Shown: in pieces, positions 7,736 to 14,627 of the stretch
How positions within the stretch are numbered: position 1 is the stretch's first letter
Layout of the letters: each line of letters starts with the position of its first letter
Source: Actinomadura atramentaria DSM 43919
Lineage (GTDB): Bacteria > Actinomycetota > Actinomycetes > Streptosporangiales > Streptosporangiaceae
Length of the DNA: 64,000 bases
Assembly (NCBI RefSeq): GCF_000381885.1
Contig: NZ_KB907216.1
Coordinates: 179,689-243,688 of the forward strand
Reading direction: 5' to 3'
Notes under the pieces: model-generated
Databases searched by the model: none
What the model saw: the letters and a program-made list of their open reading frames with translations, nothing else
Told to the model about the DNA's origin: nothing
Position numbers and translations under genes: made by a program

Positions 7736-8497
7736 TCATGCCATGAGGCGGTCGGCCAAGCGGTGAAGCGCGGGGACGAGATCGGGATGGTCACCGTCCT
7801 CGGCGCGGTGAAGAAAGCGGGCGAGCACCAGGAGCAGGGCGGGTCGCCCCGCCTCGGAGTCGAGAACATCGGCGAAAGTCGTCAGGACGCGCTCGGCCGT
7901 ATCCGGCTGGAGCGAGCTGGCGCAGTAGAGCGTCGCGGCGTCCTCCCCGACAAGGCCGCGCCCCCAGTGATCCCAGTCCACGATGCCGAACGGGCGCGCG
8001 AAAAGGTTGGCCCAATGCAGGTCACCGTGAACGGTCTCCCAACGCAATGCGGCCGGATCAAGCTCGATGCCGAACCGACCGCGGATGCGATCAACGACGT
8101 GACCGGGCGAGCGACCCGCCCTTTCGGTCGGCGTCCGCGACAGCGTGTGGAGTGCGGCGCGCAGTTCACCCCACCAAGCGTCGGACAGCGAAGGGGCAGC
8201 GCGCAGCACGTCGGTAGGCGAACAAGGCGTCCCGGGCAGGCGGGTCATGATCTCGACGCGGAGGCGTCGGCGTCCCGGCCCGCCTTCATCGACATGCAGG
8301 ACGCGCGGTTTGGCGATGCCCCGGATCGCATTCGCGTCGGCGTTTCCCGTCCACCGCTCGCCGTGCGCCCATTCCTCCGCTTCGGTCATGACACGGACCC
8401 AGCGCGGACCGTCCGGGCTCTTGGCCGGAACGCCCGCAGACCGATCCCGCCACCCGAAACGCGGCGCCCCGGCCACCGGCGAGAACGCGAGAATCAC
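7736..8497 (-). CDS. Aminoglycoside phosphotransferase (APH) family protein
   Basis: A 253-residue protein with the APH/choline kinase catalytic loop HGDLHWANLF (His157, Asp159, Asn164) and metal-binding Asp174 in GIVDWDHWG. The family phosphorylates aminoglycosides, homoserine, choline and similar hydroxyl substrates. It lacks a convincing full N-lobe, so it is at the short end of the family. GTG start 36 bp after the stop of the DUF397 gene; that gene's TGA is the in-frame upstream stop. The substrate is unknown, and resistance cannot be inferred from family membership alone. Confidence 0.85.
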   Translation of the reverse strand: MILAFSPVAGAPRFGWRDRSAGVPAKSPDGPRWVRVMTEAEEWAHGERWTGNADANAIRGIAKPRVLHVDEGGPGRRRLRVEIMTRLPGTPCSPTDVLRAAPSLSDAWWGELRAALHTLSRTPTERAGRSPGHVVDRIRGRFGIELDPAALRWETVHGDLHWANLFARPFGIVDWDHWGRGLVGEDAATLYCASSLQPDTAERVLTTFADVLDSEAGRPALLLVLARFLHRAEDGDHPDLVPALHRLADRLMA

Positions 8498-8533
8498 GCC
8501 CGCCCGCGTCCAGCGCGGCGGTCGGCCGGTCGG

Positions 8534-8833
8534 TCAGCCCAGATCGAAGTCGCCGGACTTCACGTTGTCGAGGAAGGCCGCCCAGGTCGAGCGGTCGAAG
8601 GCCAGGACGGGACCGGCGGGGTTCTTGGAGTCGCGCGCCAGATGAAGCGCGCCGACCGTGGCGGCTTCCACGCAATCACCGTTGCGGCTGCTGTGGCTGC
8701 TCTTGCGCCACGCGGCGACCTCGACGCAGTTACCGCCGTTGCCGCTGTGACTGCTTCTGCGCCAGGTGGCGACTTCCAGGCAGTTGCCGTTCGTGCCGCT
8801 GTACGTGCTCTTTCGCCAGGCGCTCATCGTCAT
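8534..8833 (-). CDS. DUF397 protein with a triplicated N-terminal motif
   Basis: A 99-residue protein. DUF397 normally starts with one WRKSSHSxxxGxCVEVA motif; here it occurs three times in succession: WRKSTYSGTNGNCLEVA, WRRSSHSGNGGNCVEVA and WRKSSHSSRNGDCVEAA. The usual C-terminal half follows (ALHLARDSKNPAGPVLAF, then WAAFLDNVKSGDFDLG). DUF397 proteins partner with XRE/DUF5753 regulators in actinomycete development. ATG at 8833 with GGGGA upstream. It precedes the APH gene in a likely operon. Confidence 0.9.
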   Translation of the reverse strand: MTMSAWRKSTYSGTNGNCLEVATWRRSSHSGNGGNCVEVAAWRKSSHSSRNGDCVEAATVGALHLARDSKNPAGPVLAFDRSTWAAFLDNVKSGDFDLG

Positions 8834-8894
8834 GGTGATCCCCGTCTTGGCGCGATGACTTTATGCCGTGAGCTTCCGTCCGGTCGTTCACATG

Positions 8895-8919
8895 CGTCAA
8901 GGGCGAGGTAGGTGGTTGT
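8895..8919 (-). repeat. Shared leader repeat, copy A
   Basis: CGTCAAGGGC, 5 nt, AGGTGGTTGT. The same two blocks with the same spacing occur at 9417-9441. Read on the minus strand it carries TTGACG, a -35-like box, upstream of the DUF397 gene. Confidence 0.5.
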
Positions 8920-8968
8920 CGCTGAGGCGGCAGGCCCGGCGGGTCGGGCCGGGTCCGCCGCCGCGCGT

Positions 8969-9319
8969 TCAGTGCTTCGCGATGGTCTCGAAGATGTCGG
9001 CGTCCGTTTCGCGTTGCCAGGCGGGGAGGTCGTTCCAGTCCGCGACGTAGGACGGCTTGGGGTGGGGAAGGTGCTTGTGGACCTGGGCGATCCAGCACAG
9101 CGCGACAAAGCGGCCCTTCTGCTCGCGGGTCATGGCGTCCGTCGCACCGAGTTCGATGAAGGACGCGACCTGGCAGAAGACCGTGCGCGCGGCGTCGCGC
9201 TCCCACTCGGGCATCTCTTCCCACGGCGCCACATACCCGGGTTTCGGCTCGCCCGGGAAGTGCTTGCGCACGCCGTCGATCCACGCCTGACGGAAAATCC
9301 GGCCCGCATCCTCGCTCAT
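8969..9319 (-). CDS. Hypothetical protein with two internal repeats
   Basis: A 116-residue protein made of two similar halves: KHFPGEPKPGYVAPWEEMP followed by EWERDAARTVFCQV, and KHLPHPKPSYVADWNDLP followed by AWQRETDADIFETI. The shared pattern is P-x-PKP-x-YVA-x-W-x2-(L/M)P-x-W-x-R. I do not recognise the family by name; similar short proteins occur in actinomycete accessory regions. The ATG at 9319 has AAGGAGCC upstream. Copy B of the leader repeat lies in its upstream region. No signal peptide or metal site is seen. Confidence 0.65.
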   Translation of the reverse strand: MSEDAGRIFRQAWIDGVRKHFPGEPKPGYVAPWEEMPEWERDAARTVFCQVASFIELGATDAMTREQKGRFVALCWIAQVHKHLPHPKPSYVADWNDLPAWQRETDADIFETIAKH

Positions 9320-9336
9320 ACGGCTCCTTGAACAGA

Positions 9337-9445
9337 GTCAATGCGCTCAACAAATCCGGCCTGCTTTCCCGCGCGAGCGGTGGCCGCCGCCGAGCGTCCA
9401 CCTGGGGATCGCCGCACGTCAAGGGCCGGATAGGTGGTTGTTGCG
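9337..9445 (-). repeat. Shared leader repeat, copy B
   Basis: Contains GTCAATGCGCTCAAC, the 17-mer GCCGAGCGTCCACCTGG (9389-9405, exact match to 10925-10941) and CGTCAAGGGC-N5-AGGTGGTTGT (matching 8895-8919). It lies upstream of the minus-strand gene at 9319 and downstream of the repeat-free start region of the plus-strand XRE gene. Confidence 0.5.
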
Positions 9446-9578
9446 ATGGAGACAGTTCCGCGCGGCGACTTCGACGCCGCATGGGGTCGGGAACGCCCGG
9501 CGGCGGAGCGGTCCAGACGGCGTGTGCGGTTGGGCGGTATTTCGGCTGCGCGGCGGTTCGCGTCCTTACGATGGACGC

Positions 9579-10748
9579 ATGACGACCCGGCCGGACCTCG
9601 GGGAACGCCTGCGCTCGGTCCGCAAGCGGCGGGGCATGACGCAGCGGGAGCTGGCGAGCGACGCCGGGGTTTCGCTGTCACTCGTGCGCAAGCTGGAGCA
9701 GGGCGAACGCGACAACACGCGCTTGGAGACGCTGCGCAGACTCGCCGCCGCGCTTCACGTGCGCACGGCGGAGCTGATCGACGGCCCGTCCGCCCGCCAG
9801 GCCCGCCCCGACGACGAGCTGTGGGAACCGGTTCGGAACGCGCTGCTCGGCGCGGGCGGGGAGACGCCGGAGGAACCGCCGACCGTGCCGGGCGTGTCCG
9901 CCGCGCTCGCGGCCCTCATGCCGTTCTTCGCGCACGACGAGTACGCGCAACTGTCCGTCGCGCTGCCCGCCCTGCTGCGGGACGCGGACCAGCTCGGCGA
10001 CGAGGCGCGTCCCGTCCGCGCGCGCCTGCTGCACCACACCGGGTGGCTGCTCACGCAGACTCGGCAGTTCGACGCGGCCGACGCGGCGTTGTCGCGCGCG
10101 ATCCGCGAGGCGTCGAACGAACTGGAGGCCGCATCGGTCGTCAACACGTTGGCGTGGCTCCGCATGCGCCAGGGTCGGCTCGGCGAAACCGTCGCGCTGG
10201 CCACCGAGTGGGCGGACGAGCTGGAGCCCCGGATCTCGCGCGCGACGATGGCCGAGCTGTCCGCGTGGGGCTGGCTGCTCATCCGGCTGGCCACGGCGGC
10301 GGCGCGGAACGCGCAGCCCGGCGAGGCCGAGGACGCCATCCGGCTCGCTCGGACGGCCGCGGTCGCGATGGGCGGCGAGTACGCGCCCCGGCACGATTTC
10401 CTCAAGGCGTACGGTCCGATCACGGTGGAGATGAAGCGCGCGGAGATCGCGATGGTCGAGGACCGTCCGGACCGGGTCATCGCGCTCTCGGGCCAGATCC
10501 CGCTCGGCGACCTCCGGCCGACCTCCAACAACCGCAACCGGCATCTGCTGGACGTGGCACACGCCCGTGTGAAGCTCCGCCAGCACGCCGAGGCGTTCGA
10601 CGTGCTGCAACGCGTCAGGTTCGACGCGCCGGAATGGATCACCAACCAGCGCTACGCGCATGATGTCTTTGAACGCGTCATCTCAGGCAGACGCACCCTG
10701 ACGCCGGAGATGAAGGAACTCGCGGACGCGATCCACCTCATGCGCTGA
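9579..10748 (+). CDS. XRE-family regulator with a helical repeat C-terminus
   Basis: A 389-residue protein. Residues 1-65 are an XRE helix-turn-helix (LRSVRKRRGMTQRELASDAG, then VSLSLVRKLEQGERDNTRLE). The remaining 320 residues are Ala/Leu/Arg-rich helices consistent with TPR-like repeats, as in actinomycete regulators sensing peptides or small molecules; it is not the DUF5753 type. A TACGAT -10-like box at 9567-9572 ends 6 nt before the ATG and no Shine-Dalgarno is visible, so the transcript may be leaderless. The in-frame ATG at 9438 is rejected on that basis. Confidence 0.85.
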   Translation: MTTRPDLGERLRSVRKRRGMTQRELASDAGVSLSLVRKLEQGERDNTRLETLRRLAAALHVRTAELIDGPSARQARPDDELWEPVRNALLGAGGETPEEPPTVPGVSAALAALMPFFAHDEYAQLSVALPALLRDADQLGDEARPVRARLLHHTGWLLTQTRQFDAADAALSRAIREASNELEAASVVNTLAWLRMRQGRLGETVALATEWADELEPRISRATMAELSAWGWLLIRLATAAARNAQPGEAEDAIRLARTAAVAMGGEYAPRHDFLKAYGPITVEMKRAEIAMVEDRPDRVIALSGQIPLGDLRPTSNNRNRHLLDVAHARVKLRQHAEAFDVLQRVRFDAPEWITNQRYAHDVFERVISGRRTLTPEMKELADAIHLMR

Positions 10749-10869
10749 CGCGCCGTGGCGTTCCCACATGATCGAGAACGCCACGCCAGTCGGCACCCGT
10801 CATAGCCCCCGACGAACGGCCGATGCGCTGGGGCGTCCCGTGAGGTGCCGCGTCGGCTCACTGCACGAC

Positions 10870-10979
10870 GTCAACGCGCTCAACGGAAGCCCAGACCGCG
10901 TTCCGTGTCGAGGCCCTGGATGCGGCCGAGCGTCCACCTGGAAATCACTGTGCGCCAAGGATGAGGTAGGTAAGTGTGG
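10870..10979 (-). repeat. Shared leader repeat, copy C
   Basis: GTCAACGCGCTCAAC, then the exact 17-mer GCCGAGCGTCCACCTGG (10925-10941) and a degenerate version of the CGTCAAGG/GAGGTAGGT block. Order and spacing match copy B over about 110 bp. No gene starts just downstream on the minus strand, so this copy looks orphaned. Confidence 0.5.
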
Positions 10980-11008
10980 CTGGCACGGTAGTTCCGGGTG
11001 GAAAAGAG

Positions 11009-11035
11009 AAGGTCCCAGTATGAGACTGGGACCTT
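11009..11035. terminator. Bidirectional hairpin terminator
   Basis: Perfect 11 bp stem, AAGGTCCCAGT (11009-11019) and ACTGGGACCTT (11025-11035), with a 5-nt loop. It lies between convergent genes. There is no long U tract, as is usual in such genomes. Confidence 0.75.
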
Positions 11036-11114
11036 CGATGTGGCGGCGAGGGGGCCAGAGTTGTTAGGTCCGGCCCCGCAGCCGGTCCAGCTCGACAACG
11101 CGGGGGGTGGTCGG

Positions 11115-11345
11115 TCAGCTCAGGTCGAGGTTGCCCGCCTTGACCTGGCCGAGGAAGGCAGCCCAAGCGTCCTGGCTGAACGCAAGGACAGCGCCAGTGG
11201 GGTTCTTGGAGTCACGCGCCAGATGGGTACCGTCTAGTGTGGCGGCTTCGACGCATTCCCCGTTGTGGCTACTGTGGCTACTCTTGCGCCAGTGGACAGC
11301 GGGCAGATCAGCGGCCGTGATTCCACGCGAGCTTCGTCGGATCAT
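11115..11345 (-). CDS. DUF397 protein
   Basis: A 76-residue protein with one motif copy (VHWRKSSHSSHNGECVEAA) and the standard tail HLARDSKNPTGAVLAF, then WAAFLGQVKAGNLDLS. The ATG shares a base with the TGA of the upstream XRE/DUF5753 gene (TGATG), so translation is coupled. DUF397 proteins act with their XRE partners (for example WhiJ-type systems in Streptomyces); the mechanism is incompletely understood. It is close in sequence to the C-terminal half of the triplicated DUF397 protein at 8534. Confidence 0.92.
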   Translation of the reverse strand: MIRRSSRGITAADLPAVHWRKSSHSSHNGECVEAATLDGTHLARDSKNPTGAVLAFSQDAWAAFLGQVKAGNLDLS

Positions 11346-12202
11346 CAGACTTCCCGGATCGCCTGCGCGATCAACGCCTGCGACTGGTCGGAGTCGTACG
11401 CCTTGGCGCGCAGATGGTTGAACACGTCGTTGTACCGGGTCACATGCGCCTTCTCTTCGAGGTACAGCGACCCGTGCTGTGACTCAATGTAGACCACATC
11501 CAGGTCAGCGGACTCGGGGAAACCGAGGATGACGAACGGCGCGAGGTGCTGGGCCGCATGCATACCCGCCGAGAACGGCAGGATCTGGAACGTGACCGAC
11601 GGGAGCTCGGCCCGGTCGAGCAGGAACTTGAGCTGCCGACGCGCGACCTCGGTGTCACTGAACCGCCGGATGGCAGCCTCATTCAAGATCGCCCAGTACG
11701 CGGGCGCATCCGAGGCTTCGAGCCGGGTCTGACGCTGGCGGCGGATTTCGATGGTGCGCTCCATCTCAGCCTCGTCTCCATCATCAAGCAGCGCGGCCCG
11801 AAGGTACGCGCGATGGTAGTCGGGCGTCTGGAACAGACCAGGAATCAGCTCGCTCTGGTAGTTGCGGATCTCGGTGGCCTCGGTCTCCAGGCCGATGAAG
11901 ACCTCGAACCACTGCGGGATGACGTCGCCGTGGCTGTGCCACCAGCCCTTGCGGGTGGCGTCCTTCGCCAGGCGGACGAGCGTTTCGGCGACCTCGTCCG
12001 TGACCTTGTAGAGGCTGAGCATCGCCCGCACGTCGGAGACCTTCGCGGGCTGGACGCCGCGCTCGAACTTGATCTGCTTGCTCTCTGACCACCCCATCTC
12101 CTCCGCGACCTGCGCCTGCGTGAATCCCGCCTCCTCGCGCGCCCGGCGGAGCTCCTGGATCAGCCGGCGGCCTCGCACGGTCAGCGTGTAGTTGGTCGGC
12201 AT
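11345..12202 (-). CDS. XRE helix-turn-helix/DUF5753 regulator
   Basis: A 285-residue protein. The N-terminal XRE domain reads LIQELRRAREEAGFTQAQVA, then EEMGWSESKQIKFERG. The DUF5753 ligand-sensing-like domain follows, with typical segments IRNYQSELIPGLFQTPDYHR, RQTRLEASDAPAYWAILNEA and LPFSAGMHAA. Start at 12202 (MPTNYTLTVRG) after an AAAGGGCGAG site; the longer frame to 12424 runs through the promoter. A GTACCG-N7-CGGTAC palindrome lies 28 bp upstream, suggesting autoregulation. It is co-transcribed with its DUF397 partner and divergent from the small membrane protein/BldC-like cluster. Confidence 0.92.
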   Translation of the reverse strand: MPTNYTLTVRGRRLIQELRRAREEAGFTQAQVAEEMGWSESKQIKFERGVQPAKVSDVRAMLSLYKVTDEVAETLVRLAKDATRKGWWHSHGDVIPQWFEVFIGLETEATEIRNYQSELIPGLFQTPDYHRAYLRAALLDDGDEAEMERTIEIRRQRQTRLEASDAPAYWAILNEAAIRRFSDTEVARRQLKFLLDRAELPSVTFQILPFSAGMHAAQHLAPFVILGFPESADLDVVYIESQHGSLYLEEKAHVTRYNDVFNHLRAKAYDSDQSQALIAQAIREV

Positions 12203-12229
12203 GATCACTCGCCCTTTCTGGTGCCATCC

Positions 12230-12248
12230 GTACCGATATGTCCGGTAC
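12230..12248 (-). promoter_or_regulatory. Palindromic operator candidate of the XRE/DUF5753 gene
   Basis: GTACCG (12230-12235), 7 nt, CGGTAC (12243-12248): a perfect 6 bp inverted repeat 28-46 bp upstream of the regulator start. Position and symmetry suit XRE autorepression; no binding data. Confidence 0.45.
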
Positions 12249-12491
12249 AGACTTCGGACTGGCTCGATTTTCCACCTGGAAACGCTTGCGCGACAGAGGT
12301 TCCAGGTGGATTCTTGATGCAACACACAACCCTCTGTGCCAGCAGTATGACCGTGCGTCGTTGCCCGTGGAAGTGGTTTCACACATCTCCACCCAACGAA
12401 TGTCACAGCACCGACAGGGCGCACCGAGGGACGTACGTGATCGTCCGCACGGAAGGTGCGGGCCGCCCGAACCGACGAGGGAGGCAGTTCG

Positions 12492-12659
12492 GTGAACCAT
12501 TACGGGACAAGTTGGGTGTTAGTTCTCGCTCTCCTGTTGTACGGGCTCGCGCTCGTCGGGCTGGGCACGCTGCTGGGTTGCCTGCTCTGCGCCTCGTCCG
12601 CGGGGTCCACCGGGGATCGGCGGTCGGCGCGCGCCGTCCGGAAGACGGGTGAGTTCTGA
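12492..12659 (+). CDS. Small single-pass membrane protein
   Basis: A 55-residue protein from a GTG with GGGAGG upstream. One long hydrophobic helix (WVLVLALLLYGLALVGLGTL) is followed by LLGCLLCASSAG and a basic tail. The stop overlaps the next ATG (TGATG), so it is translationally coupled. No family recognised. It is divergent from the XRE/DUF5753 gene. Confidence 0.6.
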   Translation: MNHYGTSWVLVLALLLYGLALVGLGTLLGCLLCASSAGSTGDRRSARAVRKTGEF

Positions 12660-13291
12660 TGCGATCCATCCAGCCGGACGCGCCGCCGCCCGAGCCGGGC
12701 TCGGCGGGGACGCCTCAGCCCGGAACCAGATGGGCCGAGCCTCGGGCGACGCCTGACGGGACCTGGACCTGCCGCCTGCTGCGTCCGCTCAGTTGGGAGG
12801 AAGAGGCACGCGGTCTGCTGTACGTCGTCATCGCGAAGGACCGTTCCGAGCTGGCCGCGCTGATGGCCCTCGAAGACGAAAAGGCCGCGCGCTCCGCGTT
12901 CGGCCCCCGGCCGCCGGACCCCGCGTCCACGATCGTCCCCAAGCCCACGCCCGAGCCCACGTCCGGACCCGCAGCCGCAGCCGCAGCCGCAGCCGCAGCC
13001 GAGGAAGCCTTGCCGGAGGCGGACGTCATCCGGCCTCATCTGGAGGCGCTGCGGGGGCGGTTCGCCGGGCGGAAGCCGTTCCGGTGCCGGCTGGTCGCGG
13101 CCGCCCACTTCCCCGATCCGTTCCTGCGCGTGATCAATCTGGACTGCGCGCAGTTCGCGGAGGACGTGCGGTGCCGCGTCTCTCCTGCCGGGCTCGTGTT
13201 CGTGTGGTCGTGGGGGGACGCCATCGGGTCCGTCCGGGACGTCGATGACGTGGCCGCGGCGATCGTCCGGGTCCTCTCTCCCCAGGTGTGA
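12659..13291 (+). CDS. Hypothetical protein with Pro/Ala linker
   Basis: A 210-residue protein. The N-terminal part (TWTCRLLRPLSWEEEARGLL) and the C-terminal domain (FRCRLVAAAHFPDPFLRVIN, RVSPAGLVFVWSWGDAIGS, VDDVAAAIVRVL) look folded. They are joined by a PTPEPTSGP segment plus ten Ala encoded by five GCAGCC hexamers. Start and stop overlap neighbours (TGATG and GTGA), making it the centre of a tight operon. I recognise no family; similar small proteins accompany XRE/DUF397 loci in actinomycetes. Confidence 0.6.
   Translation: MRSIQPDAPPPEPGSAGTPQPGTRWAEPRATPDGTWTCRLLRPLSWEEEARGLLYVVIAKDRSELAALMALEDEKAARSAFGPRPPDPASTIVPKPTPEPTSGPAAAAAAAAAAEEALPEADVIRPHLEALRGRFAGRKPFRCRLVAAAHFPDPFLRVINLDCAQFAEDVRCRVSPAGLVFVWSWGDAIGSVRDVDDVAAAIVRVLSPQV
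12971..13000 (+). repeat. GCAGCC hexanucleotide microsatellite
   Basis: Five tandem copies of GCAGCC inside the preceding gene, encoding (Ala)10. The copy number is length-preserving in frame and may vary between strains. Confidence 0.85.
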
Positions 13292-13923
13292 CCACCATGC
13301 CGAACCGCGACGAGCAGGCGCGGCGGCTGGAACTCAACTCCCCCGGCTGGGTCGTCGTGTGGGGCGCGTACCGCCGCACCTTCACCGCCTGGGCGACGTT
13401 CGCCCCGCACTCCGTCGTCGTCGAAGCCCCCACCGCCGAACAGCTCACGCTCGCGATCTGCCGCGCCGAACGCCGGATCGAAGAGCGCTCCGAGCCGCCG
13501 CCGCGCGGCCCGCGGGACCGGGTGCGCCCCGAGGAGGGGGCGGGGCGCACCCGGCCGGAAACGGCGGCCGCTCCCCGCCGTCCCCCGCACGGCACAACCC
13601 CGGCACCCGCCGGTCCGGCCGGGTTCCGCGCCCGGGAACCGGCCTTTCCACCCGACCAGAAAGCGCTGACCCATGCTTCCGCACGAACACCCGCTGCTCA
13701 CCGCCCGAGAGGTCGCCGCGCTGTTCGCCGTCTCGTCCGGAACGGTCCTCAACTGGGCGAAGAGCGGACTCATCCCGTCCATCGTCCTCCCGTCCGGCCA
13801 CCGCCGCTTCCCCGCAACGGCGATCGTCGCCATCCTCACTTCCCAAGACGGTCATGCCGAGGAGTGACGCGTGATCACTCCGGGCCGATGCGGGCCGCGA
13901 CGCCCGCGCGGACGACGGCGTAG
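13288..13923 (+). CDS. Hypothetical protein with an overrunning frame
   Basis: The first ~65 codons (MPNRDEQARRLELNSPGWVV, then VWGAYRRTFTAWATFAP and VVVEAPTAEQLTLAICRAERRIEER) look like a genuine small conserved protein. The GTG at 13288 overlaps the previous stop (GTGA), or the ATG at 13297 may be used. After about residue 80 the sequence becomes Pro/Arg-rich and runs in another frame straight through the BldC-like gene. The real product may have been shorter with a lost stop, or a frameshift may have extended it. The 3' boundary is therefore uncertain. Confidence 0.5.
   Translation: MTTMPNRDEQARRLELNSPGWVVVWGAYRRTFTAWATFAPHSVVVEAPTAEQLTLAICRAERRIEERSEPPPRGPRDRVRPEEGAGRTRPETAAAPRRPPHGTTPAPAGPAGFRAREPAFPPDQKALTHASARTPAAHRPRGRRAVRRLVRNGPQLGEERTHPVHRPPVRPPPLPRNGDRRHPHFPRRSCRGVTRDHSGPMRAATPARTTA
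13673..13867 (+). CDS. BldC-like excisionase-type DNA-binding protein
   Basis: A 64-residue protein, essentially one MerR-like winged helix: LLTAREVAALFAVSSGTVLN, then WAKSGLIPSIVLPSGHRRF. This is the pattern of BldC, an actinomycete developmental regulator, and of excisionase family proteins. Lengths fit (BldC is about 68 residues). It is the last gene of the cluster divergent from the XRE/DUF5753-DUF397 pair, so it may work with that system. It overlaps the tail of the preceding frame. Confidence 0.85.
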   Translation: MLPHEHPLLTAREVAALFAVSSGTVLNWAKSGLIPSIVLPSGHRRFPATAIVAILTSQDGHAEE

Positions 13924-14528
13924 AACGCGCCGAGGTCGTCCACGAGCGCGTCCACGGCGGGATCGTCGGCCAGGAGCCAGTCCGCGACGAGGTCGAACAG
14001 CCCGCCGACCAGCCCGATCGCGATCCGGTCCACGGTCTCGTCGGCGTCGTCGCGGACGGCCCCCGACCGCCGCCAGACGTCCCGCACGAACGCCGCCGCC
14101 CACCGCCGGTTCGCGCGCCGCAGCCGCTCCACCGCCGGAGACACCCCGCTGGCCTGCCCGAACGTGACGAGCGCGCGGCGCGGATCGTCCACGAGCGCGT
14201 GCGCGAACGCCGCGACCAGCGTCCGTTCCGCCTCCGCCGGGTCCTCCGGCGCGGCCGCCAGGTGCTCCGTCATCTCCGCCATGATCTGCTCGCTGATCCA
14301 GCGGACGAGCGCGATGTAGCACTCCTCGCGGCTCGCGAAGATCTCGTAGAAGCCCTTCGTGCCGACGTACGCGTGCTGGCAGAGCTGCTCGATCGAGACG
14401 TTCTGGTACCCGTGCGTCGCGCACAGCTCCAGCGCGGACTCCAGGAGCTGGCGTCGCCGCAGCTCCCGGCGCTGCTCGGCGTCCAACCCGCGGATGCGCC
14501 GCCCGCCCGACTCCTTGGCCCGTGTCAC
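13875..14528 (-). CDS. TetR family transcriptional regulator
   Basis: A 217-residue protein. The helix-turn-helix reads RRQLLESALELCATHGYQNV, then SIEQLCQHAYVGTKGFYEIF, followed by an all-helical ligand domain. GTG start at 14528 (VTRAKESGGRRIRGL). It is divergent from the secreted lipase gene, with an AACAAG/CTTGTT triple half-site between them, so it probably represses itself and the lipase. The ligand is unknown; a lipid or fatty-acid signal would be logical but is inference. Confidence 0.92.
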   Translation of the reverse strand: MTRAKESGGRRIRGLDAEQRRELRRRQLLESALELCATHGYQNVSIEQLCQHAYVGTKGFYEIFASREECYIALVRWISEQIMAEMTEHLAAAPEDPAEAERTLVAAFAHALVDDPRRALVTFGQASGVSPAVERLRRANRRWAAAFVRDVWRRSGAVRDDADETVDRIAIGLVGGLFDLVADWLLADDPAVDALVDDLGAFYAVVRAGVAARIGPE

Positions 14529-14558
14529 GGTCCCGACATTACCGGCGCCCGAGTTATC

Positions 14559-14583
14559 AACAAGGCTTCTTGTTCTCAACAAG
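14559..14583. promoter_or_regulatory. TetR operator candidate, AACAAG/CTTGTT half-sites
   Basis: AACAAG (14559-14564), CTTGTT (14569-14574), AACAAG (14578-14583): two overlapping inverted repeats with 4-nt and 3-nt spacers in the divergent TetR/lipase promoter region. Confidence 0.6.
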
Positions 14584-14627
14584 GGCGCGTGCTCTAATGA
14601 CGGTCCCCCATGCGCCGGAGGTCCCCC

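Larger units (their letters stand above)
10749..11114. other. Convergent intergenic region with leader repeat and terminator
   Basis: No gene is supported here. It contains copy C of the leader repeat and a strong hairpin, both described separately. It separates the plus-strand XRE gene from a minus-strand DUF397 gene. Confidence 0.5.

Noticed and set aside
7736..8497. Antibiotic resistance gene
   Set aside because: Family membership (APH) alone does not show a drug substrate; the N-lobe is short and the context is a DUF397 operon.
11009..11035. Small RNA or tRNA-like structure
   Set aside because: A single perfect hairpin between convergent genes with no cloverleaf; a terminator explains it.
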